64,000 nt of DNA from CAILZL01 sp049840395 (GCA_049840395.1 JASGLD010000006.1:186001-250000), one strand, 5' to 3'. Shown: positions 9,340-18,547, counted from the first letter of the stretch. Program-made: numbers and translations. Notes: generated from the letters alone by a model not told the origin.

Positions 9340-10357
9340 TTAACCCAAACCGGCGTTGTTTCGTTCCAGAGCCCGTTCGGCGCGATAACTGGAACGCACC
9401 AGGGGTCCAGACACACATTCCAGAAATCCCTTCGACAACGCCCATTCGCGATAGCGAGCGAACTCTTCCGGCGTCACCCAACGCTGGATTTCCAGATGAT
9501 TGGGCGTGGGGCGCAGATACTGGCCCAGAGTGAGAATGTCCACTCGTGCTGCGCGCAGATCGTCCATGGTTTGCATGATCTCTTCATCGGTCTCGCCAAG
9601 ACCCAGCATCAAGCTGCTCTTGGTCAACACCGAAGCACGATGTTGCTTGGCATGTGCCAACACATCCATGGTTTGCTGATAACCCGCACGCGGATCACGT
9701 ACTGGGTGCGTCAAACGACGAACAGTTTCCACATTCTGCGCAAACACTTCCAAACCGCTGTCGACCACGGTTTCCACATCGCGCAGATTGCCTTGAAAGT
9801 CAGGAGTCAATGCTTCGACTGCGGTGCTGGGATTCAAGCGTTTGATTTCACGTACACAGGCAGCGAAGTGGCTAGCGCCACCGTCCGACAAGTCATCACG
9901 ATTGACGGAAGTCAGCACCACATACTTGAGCTTCATCAATTGCACAGTGCGCGCACTGTTGGCCGGTTCCTCAGTGTCCAACCAACCCTTGGGATTGCCG
10001 GTATCGACCGAGCAGAACCGGCAAGCGCGTGTACATACCGCCCCCATCAACATGATGGTTGCGGTTCCGGCATTCCAACATTCACCGATGTTTGGACACT
10101 TGGCCTCTTCGCATACGGTAGCCAACCGGTGCTCATGCACTACTTCACGAACCGAATTGAACCCCCCCCCCGGCCGGCATGGGTGCACGCAACCATTGGG
10201 GTTTGCGGCCCGGCACGAAGCTGCTGGCTCCAGCGCTGGCTTTAATACCGTCCTTGATGGCGGTAAAGCCATGCTCGGTCTGGTATTTCTCGCCGCTTTT
10301 CAGATTGGCAGGGCGCGAACCCTGGGCAACGATTTCGATGCCTTTAAAACTATTCAC
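9340..10357 (-). CDS. lipA: Lipoyl synthase LipA (frame disrupted at a ten-base G tract)
   Basis: LipA is a radical-SAM enzyme that inserts two sulfurs into octanoyl-lipoyl domains. The main part carries the auxiliary cluster cysteines (CEEAKCPNIGEC), the radical-SAM cluster CTRACRFC, and the C-terminal RSSYRAE motif. The N-terminal part (GTG at 10357, beginning MNSFKGIEIVAQGS, through KPQWLRAPMPAG) is in another frame. The two join at a run of ten G on the coding strand (C at 10162-10171); nine would restore the frame and give about 338 residues, a normal length. An in-frame ATG at 10272 would lack the N-terminal region and its first residues resemble no LipA. Error or tract-length variation cannot be told apart here. 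Confidence 0.9.
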
Positions 10358-10451
10358 AAGTACCCGCGCGCATCAGTTCAAGGCTCTATCTTAGCAAAGA
10401 GACGCAGACTGCGGTTCCAAGCCTCCCGGCCCCCTTGACCGCCAAAAGAAA

Positions 10452-10482
10452 AACGCCTGATTGGCTCAGCCAATCAGGCGTT
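10452..10482 (-). terminator. Rho-independent terminator of the Ton operon
   Basis: A perfect 15-base stem (AACGCCTGATTGGCT and its complement) with a one-base loop lies 22 bases after the TPR gene stop. On the minus strand it is followed by TTTTTCTTTT, a typical uridine tail. Confidence 0.88.
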
Positions 10483-10504
10483 CATTTTCGAAATCCGAAC
10501 AGTC

Positions 10505-11758
10505 TTATTTAGCGCTGGCGTGTAGCGACCACAATGAGGCAATACGACCCAGCTCACCGTCGGCCGCCACTTTCTTGAAGGAAGCCTTGGCTTTATCGGC
10601 CTGATTGGTTCGCAGGTAGGCAATACCCAGCGCAATCTGTGCCTGGTCCAGCTTCTTGACGCCACCCTTTTGCAGGCCACGCTCCAGCGCCTCTACGGCC
10701 TGTGGATATTGACCGTAACCGAGATAAGCCTCACCCAGAATGGCATCTGCCTGGCCGGCCGCGTCAGCACGGGCCCTTTTATCTTGAGCGGGCAGGGATG
10801 CCTTATCAGCATCTGCATCTTTCTTGATGGAGGCCTTCAAACGATCTTCACGTTCCTTGCCTGCGCCCGCACCGATAATGCCCTTGGAATATCCAGTGTC
10901 CAATACACTCAAAGCTTCACCGGGGTAACCGAAGTTTTTCGCCAATTGCGCCATTTCGATAAATTCGTCGGCATCTTTAAGAGTGCCCACGGACAACATC
11001 AAACGGTCCAATTGGAAGCGCGCGGCATCCGTCGTAATCTGAGTTTTCAACCCCAGCAATAACGCCTGCCAATACGCATCTTTTGGATAGTAACGCACCA
11101 ACTTTTCAACCACCGTGAGCGTCTGCTTGTCGAGTGCATTGGGATTGGTATTCAACTTAGCTGCAACACCGTACATGACTCGCAACCAGTCTTCCTTAGG
11201 TTGCTGTCCCGCCTTTTCAGCATTGCTTACAAGACCATTGAAGGTATCCAGGGCTTGCTTCAACTGGCCGGATTGATACTGCAACTGGCCCAATACCGCA
11301 GTCATGTCGGCATCATTAGGATGGGCCTTCAACCAACGCTGAATATACTCAGCTGCCTTGGTATTGTTCTTAACTTGCAGATACATCTGCGCAATCTGTT
11401 TGGTGTACTGATCGACTTCGGCAGCCGACCAAAAACCACTATCCAACATCTTTTCGTAGACCGCAGCCGCTTCACCATACTTCTTCTGATTGGTGTAAGC
11501 CCAGGCAGCAAACTCGTTGATCTTGAATTGCTCAAAAGGTGTTTTGTCTGTGACCGCTTCCGCTTCACGGATCTTGCTGAGTACTTGATCCCACTGTTTG
11601 GATCCAGCCGCTTGCTGAGCTTCTTGCAAAGGCTTGCCGACCTTTACGCCAACTTTCTGATCTTCAGCAGCTGCAGCCGCTTGCGTCGCAGGCAGCACCA
11701 GCATCGCGCCAGAGAGCGCGAGATTTACACCAACCAGGATTGCACGAATATTCTTCAT
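10505..11758 (-). CDS. Periplasmic tetratricopeptide-repeat protein of the Ton system
   Basis: This 417-residue protein has a signal peptide (MKNIRAILVGVNLALSG to about ATQAAA) and several TPR-like helical repeats, for example AAEYIQRWLKAHPNDADMTAVLGQ and YGQYPQAVEALERGLQKG near the C-terminus. It lies last in an operon with tonB, exbB and two exbD genes. Related TPR proteins occur in similar Ton operons of marine gammaproteobacteria and xanthomonads. A role as periplasmic scaffold for the Ton complex is inferred from context; no catalytic motif is visible. Confidence 0.78.
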   Translation of the reverse strand: MKNIRAILVGVNLALSGAMLVLPATQAAAAAEDQKVGVKVGKPLQEAQQAAGSKQWDQVLSKIREAEAVTDKTPFEQFKINEFAAWAYTNQKKYGEAAAVYEKMLDSGFWSAAEVDQYTKQIAQMYLQVKNNTKAAEYIQRWLKAHPNDADMTAVLGQLQYQSGQLKQALDTFNGLVSNAEKAGQQPKEDWLRVMYGVAAKLNTNPNALDKQTLTVVEKLVRYYPKDAYWQALLLGLKTQITTDAARFQLDRLMLSVGTLKDADEFIEMAQLAKNFGYPGEALSVLDTGYSKGIIGAGAGKEREDRLKASIKKDADADKASLPAQDKRARADAAGQADAILGEAYLGYGQYPQAVEALERGLQKGGVKKLDQAQIALGIAYLRTNQADKAKASFKKVAADGELGRIASLWSLHASAK

Positions 11759-11841
11759 AGACAGAACTCTGCAAGAAGCGAACGTTGAAATCGCTCGCTT
11801 GAAAAAAATAGAGGCTGGATAAACCCAGCCTCCTCTATGCG

Positions 11842-12258
11842 TTACATGTATTGTTCCATGCCGACAACAGCCAGCTTTTCCATGCGGCCGCGTTGCGCGG
11901 CAGCCAACATTTCCGCGACAGCGTCATACTTGACCCATTTGTCTGGACGGATATGCAACTCCGGTTGTCGACTCTTCGCCGACTCGGTTTCAAAACGCTG
12001 CTCAATTTGAGACAGCGACTGCTCCTCACCGTTCCAATAATATTTGCCGTCGAAATCAATCACGAGATTGATTACTTCCGGCTGTTCGTTATTGGTGCTA
12101 GGAATATTCTGCGGCATGTCCAAGTTGGTAGCATGCTTGGTGGGCGGAATAGTAATGATGAACAAAATCAGCAACACCAACATGACGTCGATCAACGGCG
12201 TCGTGTTGACATCCATCATGGGCTCATCACCGCCGCCCGTACCTACACTCATACCCAT
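11842..12258 (-). CDS. exbD: Biopolymer transport protein ExbD (second copy)
   Basis: ExbD is the bitopic proton-channel subunit of the Ton complex. The 138-residue protein has a short N-terminus, then VNTTPLIDVMLVLLILFII with the conserved membrane Asp in PLIDVML that carries protons, and a periplasmic domain. It lies 56 bases after the other exbD and 83 bases before the TPR gene. The two ExbD copies are similar in the membrane segment but differ in the periplasmic domain, so they are probably paralogues with distinct roles rather than a recent duplication. Confidence 0.9.
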   Translation of the reverse strand: MGMSVGTGGGDEPMMDVNTTPLIDVMLVLLILFIITIPPTKHATNLDMPQNIPSTNNEQPEVINLVIDFDGKYYWNGEEQSLSQIEQRFETESAKSRQPELHIRPDKWVKYDAVAEMLAAAQRGRMEKLAVVGMEQYM

Positions 12259-12314
12259 TTTCTAACTCTCCACTGAGGCTGCAGCCTTCTTAAATTTTAA
12301 AAAGGGCAGCCCGA

Positions 12315-12743
12315 TTAGGTGCCAGCATTGCCTTTCGGCTCGGAAATAAAGCCAACCTTGACGATGCCCGCACGCTGGCACATCACCATGACTTTACCGA
12401 CGAACTCGAAGCGAACCTCGCGATCACCTTTCACATGCACTTCAGGCTGAGGTTGTTTGACCGACTCCACCTTCAGGCTCTCTAGCAACTCATCAGCAGT
12501 AATCGGCCTTATGTTCCAATAAATCTGACCTTCCTTATCGACAGAAACGGTGATGTCGTCAGGCTTGGCAACCGTTGCCCGGTTGACAGCCTCAGGAAGG
12601 TCAAGCGGCACACTCTGAGTAATGGCTGGAATGGTGATCAAGAAGATGATCATCAATACCAACATCACGTCCACTAGGGGCGTGGTGTTGATGTTTGACA
12701 TTGCCTCGGCTTCACCACCGCCGCCACCTACATTCATTGCCAT
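12315..12743 (-). CDS. exbD: Biopolymer transport protein ExbD (first copy)
   Basis: This 142-residue ExbD has the motif INTTPLVDVMLVLMIIFLI, with the proton-carrying Asp, after a Gly-rich N-terminus (MAMNVGGGGGEAEA). The periplasmic part (EVHVKGDREVRFEFVGKVM) matches the ExbD/TolR fold. It starts 34 bases after exbB ends. With the second ExbD downstream it could form heteromeric ExbD pairs in the ExbB pore; that is inference. Confidence 0.9.
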   Translation of the reverse strand: MAMNVGGGGGEAEAMSNINTTPLVDVMLVLMIIFLITIPAITQSVPLDLPEAVNRATVAKPDDITVSVDKEGQIYWNIRPITADELLESLKVESVKQPQPEVHVKGDREVRFEFVGKVMVMCQRAGIVKVGFISEPKGNAGT

Positions 12744-12777
12744 GGTCTATCTCCCGGTTGAACCGTTTTCAGACCAA

Positions 12778-13497
12778 TTATTTGGCGCGAGGTGCAGCAG
12801 CAGGCGTCGAACCGCCAACGCGAGCACCGCCGATCAACATGGCATGCAAGTCAGCAGTGAAGTAACGTACTTGTTCCATCAACTTCTTGTTGCCGCCCAA
12901 CAACCAGTTGTAGCCCATAACTGCAGGCACAGCCACCATCAGACCGATAGCAGTCATGATCAGCGCTTCACCCACGGGGCCGGCCACCTTGCTGATGCTG
13001 GCGTCGCCGGAAGTGCCGATGGTGGTCAAGGCATTCAAGATACCCCACACCGTACCGAACAGACCTACGAAGGGCGAAGTGGAGCCTACCGTAGCCAGGA
13101 AGGACAGACCCTTGGCCAGATTGCTATTGAGCTGTTCCTGCGAACGCTGCAAAGACATCGTGACCCATTCGTTCAGAGGAATCTGATCGGTCAAACGACC
13201 ATCGTGGTGCTCAGTAGCACGCATGCCGTTTTCAACGATCATCTTGAAGGCGTGGTCTTTACCCTTCAGGCCATTTACGCCGTCACGCAGCGAAGCTGCA
13301 CTCCAGAAGCTCTTTTGAACTTCGCGATGCTGCTTGGCCAATTTGCGTTGGTCCAGCCACTTGGTGAACATGATGTACCAAGAACCTGCGGACATGATGA
13401 CCAGAATCGCGAACACACCGATGGTAACGGGACCACCAGTTTCCAACATTGCCGACAGGCCGTATGGATTATCTACTTGCAGCTGATTGGGTTCCAT
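12778..13497 (-). CDS. exbB: MotA/TolQ/ExbB proton-channel family protein
   Basis: ExbB forms the pentameric inner-membrane pore that uses proton-motive force to drive TonB. The 239-residue protein has three membrane helices: one near residues 25-45 and a pair near 140-165 and 185-205. The conserved signatures are FLATVGSTSPFVGLFGTVWGI and GEALIMTAIGLMVAVPAVMGYN, including the Thr and Gly residues lining the channel. It lies between tonB and exbD in the operon. A TolQ assignment is less likely because no tolA/tolB/pal genes are nearby. Confidence 0.92.
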   Translation of the reverse strand: MEPNQLQVDNPYGLSAMLETGGPVTIGVFAILVIMSAGSWYIMFTKWLDQRKLAKQHREVQKSFWSAASLRDGVNGLKGKDHAFKMIVENGMRATEHHDGRLTDQIPLNEWVTMSLQRSQEQLNSNLAKGLSFLATVGSTSPFVGLFGTVWGILNALTTIGTSGDASISKVAGPVGEALIMTAIGLMVAVPAVMGYNWLLGGNKKLMEQVRYFTADLHAMLIGGARVGGSTPAAAPRAK

Positions 13498-13588
13498 GGA
13501 ACTAAGACCCTCTGATTTTCAAAATTACAAAGTCGTACTAAAACAAACTAAAAACGCATGCATGCGAGAATCAATTTAAGCCTGACGA

Positions 13589-14239
13589 TTATTTCTTCGT
13601 CATCTTAAACGTGACCTTTTTCCTTTGCGGCATGACCTGAGCCACGCCATTTCTCTTACCAGGCTTCATTCGCCACGTCTTGACGTAATCAATGGCGCCT
13701 TTATCCAAATCCGCTTGTCCACTGGATTCTTCCACCTGGATATCGGTGATTGATCCATCCGCCTGCACGGTGTACGAAACAATTACCGATCCCTCGCGCT
13801 CTTCACGTTTTGCGCTAGCTGGATAAAAGCTTTCCAGGTTGGGCGGATTACGAGAAAACGAAGGCTGTTCGATAACGTCCTTCGACACAGGCGGCGCAGG
13901 TGGCGTCATGATCGGCGGAATAACATCCGGCGGTCTTTCAGTAGTCACCGTCTGAATCGTACTGACGGGCGGTGGCGTCTGCACCATCACCTCAGGAGGA
14001 GGAATGAATGGCGGCGGAGTCACCGGCATATCAGGCGGCGGAGGAGGCGGAGGAGGCGGCTCTTCTGGTGGCTTTTCCTCTTCAATGATTTTGGTTTCAA
14101 CGGGCGGCGCTACCATTTCGATAATGGACTTCGCCAGACCGCTCTCCAGTAGATAAAAGCCGCCCACATGTATGGCAATCACGATGCCGATGATTAGGCC
14201 GCGCTTCGATTCTGATTCTGCTGCTGCCGTTAAGGCCAT
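13589..14239 (-). CDS. tonB: Energy transducer TonB
   Basis: TonB spans from the inner membrane to the TonB box of outer-membrane receptors. The 216-residue protein has one N-terminal membrane anchor (about residues 14-35), a long Pro/Glu-rich rod (a run of nine Pro near residue 65 and PPPEVMVQTPPPV), and a C-terminal TonB domain (YPASAKREEREGSVIVSYTV onward). It heads the exbB-exbD-exbD-TPR operon and has a good promoter candidate about 170 bases upstream. Confidence 0.92.
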   Translation of the reverse strand: MALTAAAESESKRGLIIGIVIAIHVGGFYLLESGLAKSIIEMVAPPVETKIIEEEKPPEEPPPPPPPPPDMPVTPPPFIPPPEVMVQTPPPVSTIQTVTTERPPDVIPPIMTPPAPPVSKDVIEQPSFSRNPPNLESFYPASAKREEREGSVIVSYTVQADGSITDIQVEESSGQADLDKGAIDYVKTWRMKPGKRNGVAQVMPQRKKVTFKMTKK

Positions 14240-14559
14240 GCGTCCCCGCCTGAATGCGTGTTCCGGGGTCTATAGGCCCCGTACCTGACTAATAAAACTT
14301 GCCTCACGAACTCTCGGTACAGCGATTGAACGCTTTCGCTCCGAGGTTAATTGCAGTCCCGCAAACCGCAGATCAACTAAATTCGGTGGCACCTAAACCT
14401 TGTGTAACTTATATAGAAAACCCAGTGAAGGCAAGTCAAAACTTTACATCGTTATCGCTTTTTTGCCTTCGGCACAGCTATTTTCAAGAACCAAGCAACA
14501 CGCGAGGTGAAGAAAAACTAACTGCACCAAATCGATCACCAGCGTCTGACAAAGCAGCG
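14240..14559. other. Intergenic region between the two tonB genes
   Basis: This 320-base stretch holds the leader and promoter of the tonB-exbB operon (minus strand). I see no gene in it. The open frame on the plus strand through this region has no recognisable product and overlaps the second tonB. Confidence 0.6.
14410..14439 (-). promoter_or_regulatory. Predicted sigma-70 promoter of the tonB operon
   Basis: On the minus strand TTGACT (14439-14434) and TATATA (14415-14410) are separated by 18 bases. The tonB start is about 170 bases downstream. No clear Fur box overlaps it. Confidence 0.5.
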
Positions 14560-15222
14560 CTAAGAAAATTCCACCGGGACGCGAACTTCTATCGGCAGCG
14601 CCCTCCCATTCTTCATATAAGGCTTGATACGCAAGGAGCGGACTGCGCGCACGGCAGCCTCATCCAAACGCTGATATCCGCTACTCTGATAAACATTGAT
14701 GTAGTCAACCAAGCCGCGTTCGTTCAAAACCACCGACAACAACACCATCCCCCGCTCTCTAGCACGCTTGGCAGCGGATGGATAACGCACTTCTGGTTTG
14801 ACTAAATAATCCACATCGGATTCCGAAACCATCAGCAAGCGAGTCGGAGGACTTTCAGCAGGCGCCATAACGGCTACCGCCTCCGCCGCCACCGGAGGAG
14901 GCACCACTGATGTAGCTTGAAGCACAACAGCAGCCTCCTGCGCGACTTTGACTTCTGGAGTGGGCACAAAAACAGCCTGCACCTGTGGAGCCATTAACTC
15001 GGGAGCGGGCGGTTGCTGCGGCACCACAGGCGGCAGATCTTCATGCAACAAGCTAACGTGTACAGGGTCCAACGTCGGCAGTAAGGAAAAGAAATTTAAA
15101 CCACTGCAGAGCATCTGCCAGATCAAAACATGGACTAGCACCACCACAGTCCACCCAGCGACGCGCGATGGATTATCCAATAGCCCACGGAGTTGATCTT
15201 GCATGACCGACACCCTCATCAA
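14560..15222 (-). CDS. Second TonB-family energy transducer
   Basis: The 220-residue protein has a membrane anchor near residues 23-45 (AGWTVVVLVHVLIWQML), a Pro/Ala/Val-rich middle and a TonB C-terminal domain (VRYPSAAKRARERGMVLLSV, then SSGYQRLDEAAVRAVRSLRI). It is divergent from the siderophore receptor with a Fur box between them, so it is likely the dedicated, iron-regulated transducer for that receptor, while the other TonB sits in the ExbBD operon. The pairing is inference from position. Confidence 0.88.
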   Translation of the reverse strand: MMRVSVMQDQLRGLLDNPSRVAGWTVVVLVHVLIWQMLCSGLNFFSLLPTLDPVHVSLLHEDLPPVVPQQPPAPELMAPQVQAVFVPTPEVKVAQEAAVVLQATSVVPPPVAAEAVAVMAPAESPPTRLLMVSESDVDYLVKPEVRYPSAAKRARERGMVLLSVVLNERGLVDYINVYQSSGYQRLDEAAVRAVRSLRIKPYMKNGRALPIEVRVPVEFS

Positions 15223-15258
15223 GTCACTAGTACAGTTTGCTGCAATGCAATCATCATA

Positions 15259-15285
15259 TTGCTAATGCGAATGATTCGCAATTAT
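15259..15285. promoter_or_regulatory. Predicted Fur box between the second tonB and the siderophore receptor
   Basis: The sequence GCTAATGCGAATGATTCGCA with its flanks is a good match to the overlapping NATWAT-type repeats of Fur operators, including the central GCGAATGATTCGC palindrome. It lies 37 bases from the start of tonB on one side and about 93 from the receptor start on the other, so it could repress both in iron-rich cells. Confidence 0.7.
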
Positions 15286-15377
15286 AATTTGTTCAGTCGC
15301 TACATGTAGCCAGTGCACGCACCTGTTGTTTCTTGCGGGATCGAGCCAGCCAAAGCAGCCCCATCCCCTATCTAAAG

Positions 15378-17732
15378 ATGCATCAGGAGCAACTCGTGCC
15401 GAACTCATCGCTGCCCACTCAACCCCAGAACTTTGCGTTGTCGCCACTCGCTGCAGCCATTAGCTTCGCCATTGCCGCAACCACCCCAGTCATTGGCCAA
15501 GCACAGACCACCACAGAATCTTCGCAGTCAGAACCACGCCAACTCTCGAAATTGGTGGCCAAGGACGACGCAGAGACAATCAAAGCGGATCAAGTCGCCT
15601 CGCCTAAATTCACCCAACCACTGATTGATACACCTCAAACCATTACCGTGGTGACCCAGGAAACGCTCCGCCAACAAGGCGCCAGCACCTTGATGGAAGC
15701 ATTGGCCAATACCCCCGGCATCACCATGCAGCTCGGTGAAAATGGCAATACCAGCGCAGGCGATACCTTCTATATGCGCGGCGTTGCCAGCGAGTCCAAC
15801 ATTTTTGCTGATGGCATCCGCGACTCTGGCGCCACCACCCGCGACACCTTCAACACAGAACAAGTAGAAATCGCCAAAGGACCAGCAGGATCCGACTATG
15901 GCCGTGGTGCCACATCCGGCTATATCAATCAGGTGAGCAAACTGCCGCGTGCGGATGACTTCGGCTCGGCCTCAATGAGTTTCGGCAGCGCAAAGAACAT
16001 TCGCGCCACCAGCGATCTGAACAAACAACTGAGCGACTCTAGCGCGCTTCGCTTTAATGCAATGTGGCAAAACGGCGGCGTTGCGGGTCGTGATCTGGTT
16101 GAAAACAACAGCTGGGGCGTAGCACCATCCGTTGGCTTTGGGATCAATACAACCACCAAACTGTATTTGTCTGCACAAGTGGTGCGTCAGGACAATGTCC
16201 CCGACGGTGGCGTTCCTACCATTGGCTTACCCGGGTTCTATAACGCTGCATTTGTCAGCGGCGTCAATGCCGGCATTACTCCCGCAAAAGCGGATACCAA
16301 AAGTTTTTATGGTCGCTATGACGACTACGAAAAGATGTCGTCCGACGTAGGCACATTGCAGATCGAACATGAATTCGGCAATGGCATGAAGCTAAGCAAC
16401 ACATCGAGATACAGCCGCAACGAAACTGAACGCATGCTCACTACACCAACAGGCGCTGGCACGCCAGGTTATGCAGTAAGCAATACCAATCCTGCATTTT
16501 GGGCAATCGGTCTATCTCGACAAGGTACTGCGCGCGATAACGCGACCACCACCAATCAAACAAATTTAACTCTCAATTTTAAGACCGGCTTCATTGAGCA
16601 CTCGGCCTCTACCGGCGCGGAATACATAAAAGAAACTCAAGTATCCCCCAAGGATTCACCGCAGTACTACACCAGCGTAGGCGTTTTATCCGGTGTATTG
16701 GCGACTACCGCAACCACTACAATGGTATTCACCAATAGCACTTACATCTATAACCCCAACCCGTACATGAGCTACTCAACCGCTCCCAATACCATTCCGA
16801 ACGGGACCTATTCGCGCGGATCAAACCAAACATTGGCAGCGTATGTATTCGATACATTGAAATTAAGTGAGCAGTGGCTGATTAACGGCAGCGCACGTTT
16901 TGAACGATATAATACTGACTACAATTCCATGGCAACGAGTGGTGTTCTTAGTCAGTTCAACGCCAAAGGCAATCTCTTTAGCTGGCGCGCCGGTGTGGTA
17001 TTCAAACCTGTCGCGATTGGAAGCATATATGCAACTTACGCCAATTCGTTAACTCCGCCGGGCAGCGCCAACTTTCAGTTGAGCGCTTCTAACTCCACCC
17101 AAAGTTCAAATCCCAATGCCGATCCGCAGGAAGCCACTAACATTGAAGTTGGAACCAAGTGGGATCTGCTCAATAAGAAACTAGGTGTTAATCTGGCTGC
17201 GTATCGCAGCGAGAAGAAAAATGAAATTGTCACCGTTGATACCGCCACTCAAGAAGTGGGCTCATACGGTAAAAGCCGCTACGAGGGCGTAGAACTCAGC
17301 CTAGTTGGCTCAATTACCAATGCATGGCAGTTAACCGGTGGCGTAGCGTACACAAAGACCAAAGTGACAGAAGGCTCCGCCACTACTACTGGCCAAACCA
17401 CTCGGTGGTCACCGCCATTGACCGCCACATTGTGGAGCACCTACCAAATCACACCAAAACTACAAGTGGGTGGTGGCGCCAACTACGTGGACGAACAGAA
17501 GCGCGAATTATCTTTAACAGCCAATCTCGCGGCGTCTACAGTAGCAGTCATTCCTAGTTACTGGGTAGCAAACGCGATGACGTCGTACAACTTGAACGAC
17601 TACGTTGGCTTGCAGCTGAATGTCTACAACCTGTTCGACAAGGAATACATCGCACGTCTGAACAATAGCGGCTATCGCTACAACCCGGGCGCACCACGCT
17701 CGGCCAAGCTGACCGCCAACTTCAAGTTCTGA
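15378..17732 (+). CDS. TonB-dependent siderophore receptor, catecholate (Fiu-like) type
   Basis: This outer-membrane receptor imports a ferric siderophore. I start it at ATG 15378 (MHQEQLVPNSS); an upstream in-frame TTG at 15333 is less likely. A signal peptide precedes QAQTTTESS. The plug domain has IDTPQTITVVTQETLRQQGA and DTFYMRGVASESNIFADGIRD, and EIAKGPAGSDYGRGATSGYIN at its end, all typical of Fiu/FhuE-like receptors. A 22-strand barrel follows, ending YNPGAPRSAKLTANFKF with the terminal Phe needed for BAM recognition. The 784-residue length is normal. The PKHD gene downstream supports a Fiu-type, catecholate substrate. Confidence 0.9.
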   Translation: MHQEQLVPNSSLPTQPQNFALSPLAAAISFAIAATTPVIGQAQTTTESSQSEPRQLSKLVAKDDAETIKADQVASPKFTQPLIDTPQTITVVTQETLRQQGASTLMEALANTPGITMQLGENGNTSAGDTFYMRGVASESNIFADGIRDSGATTRDTFNTEQVEIAKGPAGSDYGRGATSGYINQVSKLPRADDFGSASMSFGSAKNIRATSDLNKQLSDSSALRFNAMWQNGGVAGRDLVENNSWGVAPSVGFGINTTTKLYLSAQVVRQDNVPDGGVPTIGLPGFYNAAFVSGVNAGITPAKADTKSFYGRYDDYEKMSSDVGTLQIEHEFGNGMKLSNTSRYSRNETERMLTTPTGAGTPGYAVSNTNPAFWAIGLSRQGTARDNATTTNQTNLTLNFKTGFIEHSASTGAEYIKETQVSPKDSPQYYTSVGVLSGVLATTATTTMVFTNSTYIYNPNPYMSYSTAPNTIPNGTYSRGSNQTLAAYVFDTLKLSEQWLINGSARFERYNTDYNSMATSGVLSQFNAKGNLFSWRAGVVFKPVAIGSIYATYANSLTPPGSANFQLSASNSTQSSNPNADPQEATNIEVGTKWDLLNKKLGVNLAAYRSEKKNEIVTVDTATQEVGSYGKSRYEGVELSLVGSITNAWQLTGGVAYTKTKVTEGSATTTGQTTRWSPPLTATLWSTYQITPKLQVGGGANYVDEQKRELSLTANLAASTVAVIPSYWVANAMTSYNLNDYVGLQLNVYNLFDKEYIARLNNSGYRYNPGAPRSAKLTANFKF

Positions 17733-17756
17733 TATCAATGATTTGATCCCCCCATT

Positions 17757-17801
17757 GCTGCGGCTGAAACTGGTTTTCAACCTATAGCCGCAGCCTTTTT
17801 T
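17757..17801 (+). terminator. Terminator after the siderophore receptor
   Basis: A stem of GCTGCGGCT pairing with AGCCGCAGC around a 20-base loop is followed by CTTTTTTC, 25 bases after the receptor stop. It should reduce readthrough into the PKHD gene. Confidence 0.75.
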
Positions 17802-17866
17802 CACTAGCTAGTGCCCATGATCAAACGTTCGGAGCACCAGCCACCAACGCGTCAGGAGACGCCATC

Positions 17867-18547
17867 ATGATGCTACATGTTCCCGGCGTTCTGACTCGCG
17901 ACGATGCACTTGAATGCCGCAAGCTGCTCGACGCAGCGCCGTGGGTTGATGGCAACATCACATCCGGCGAACAAGCCGCCAAGGCAAAACGCAACAGACA
18001 ATTACCCATTGATGCGCCTATCACGCGCGAACTGGGTAATCGTGTGTTAAGTGCACTGGCGCGCTCACCTTTGTTTATCTCGGCTGCGATACCGAAGCGC
18101 ATCGTGCCGCCATTGTTCAATCGTTATGAAGGCGGCGAACATTTCGAGTTTCATGTCGACAATGCCATTCGCGCCATTCCCGGCACAGCAGATTGTCTGC
18201 GTACCGATGTGTCGTGCACGCTGTTCTTTAGCGACCCGGATGAATACGACGGTGGCGAACTTATCGTGAAAGACACGTACGGAACGCATGGCGCAAAACT
18301 GCCAGCCGGCGACATGATTCTGTATCCGGCCACCAGTTTGCATCGCGTCACACCCGTCACTCGCGGCGCGCGCGTAGCTTCGTTCTTCTGGGTGCAAAGC
18401 ATGATCAGCAGCGACTGGCAGCGCACCATGCTGTTCGATCTGGATCAGACGATTCAAAAACTGCGCGCGCAACTCGGTGATATGGAGCACACCATCGCGC
18501 TCACCAGTCACTATCACAACCTGCTTCGGCAATGGTCTGAACTATGA
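17867..18547 (+). CDS. PKHD-type Fe(II)/2-oxoglutarate-dependent hydroxylase (PiuC/YbiX family)
   Basis: PiuC/YbiX proteins are non-haem iron dioxygenases usually encoded beside Fiu/PiuA-type siderophore receptors; their substrate is unknown. The 226-residue protein has the iron-binding HxD in FEFHVDNAIR, the distal His in ATSLHRVTPV, and the oxoglutarate-binding Arg in RGARVASFFWVQSM. The N-terminus has the family segment TSGEQAAKAKRNRQLP. Two ATGs lie in tandem (17867 and 17870). The location beside the receptor matches the family's usual context. Confidence 0.92.
   Translation: MMLHVPGVLTRDDALECRKLLDAAPWVDGNITSGEQAAKAKRNRQLPIDAPITRELGNRVLSALARSPLFISAAIPKRIVPPLFNRYEGGEHFEFHVDNAIRAIPGTADCLRTDVSCTLFFSDPDEYDGGELIVKDTYGTHGAKLPAGDMILYPATSLHRVTPVTRGARVASFFWVQSMISSDWQRTMLFDLDQTIQKLRAQLGDMEHTIALTSHYHNLLRQWSEL

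Noticed and set aside
10145..10357. Short minus-strand frame ending in the G tract as a separate small gene
   Set aside because: Its product is clearly the N-terminal part of LipA joined to the next frame, so it is merged with lipA.
12622..13515. 297-codon plus-strand frame opposite exbB
   Set aside because: Shadow of exbB; exbB has complete membrane motifs and operon context.
14299..14805. 168-codon plus-strand frame between the tonB genes
   Set aside because: It overlaps the 3' end of the second tonB in antisense and has no recognisable product.
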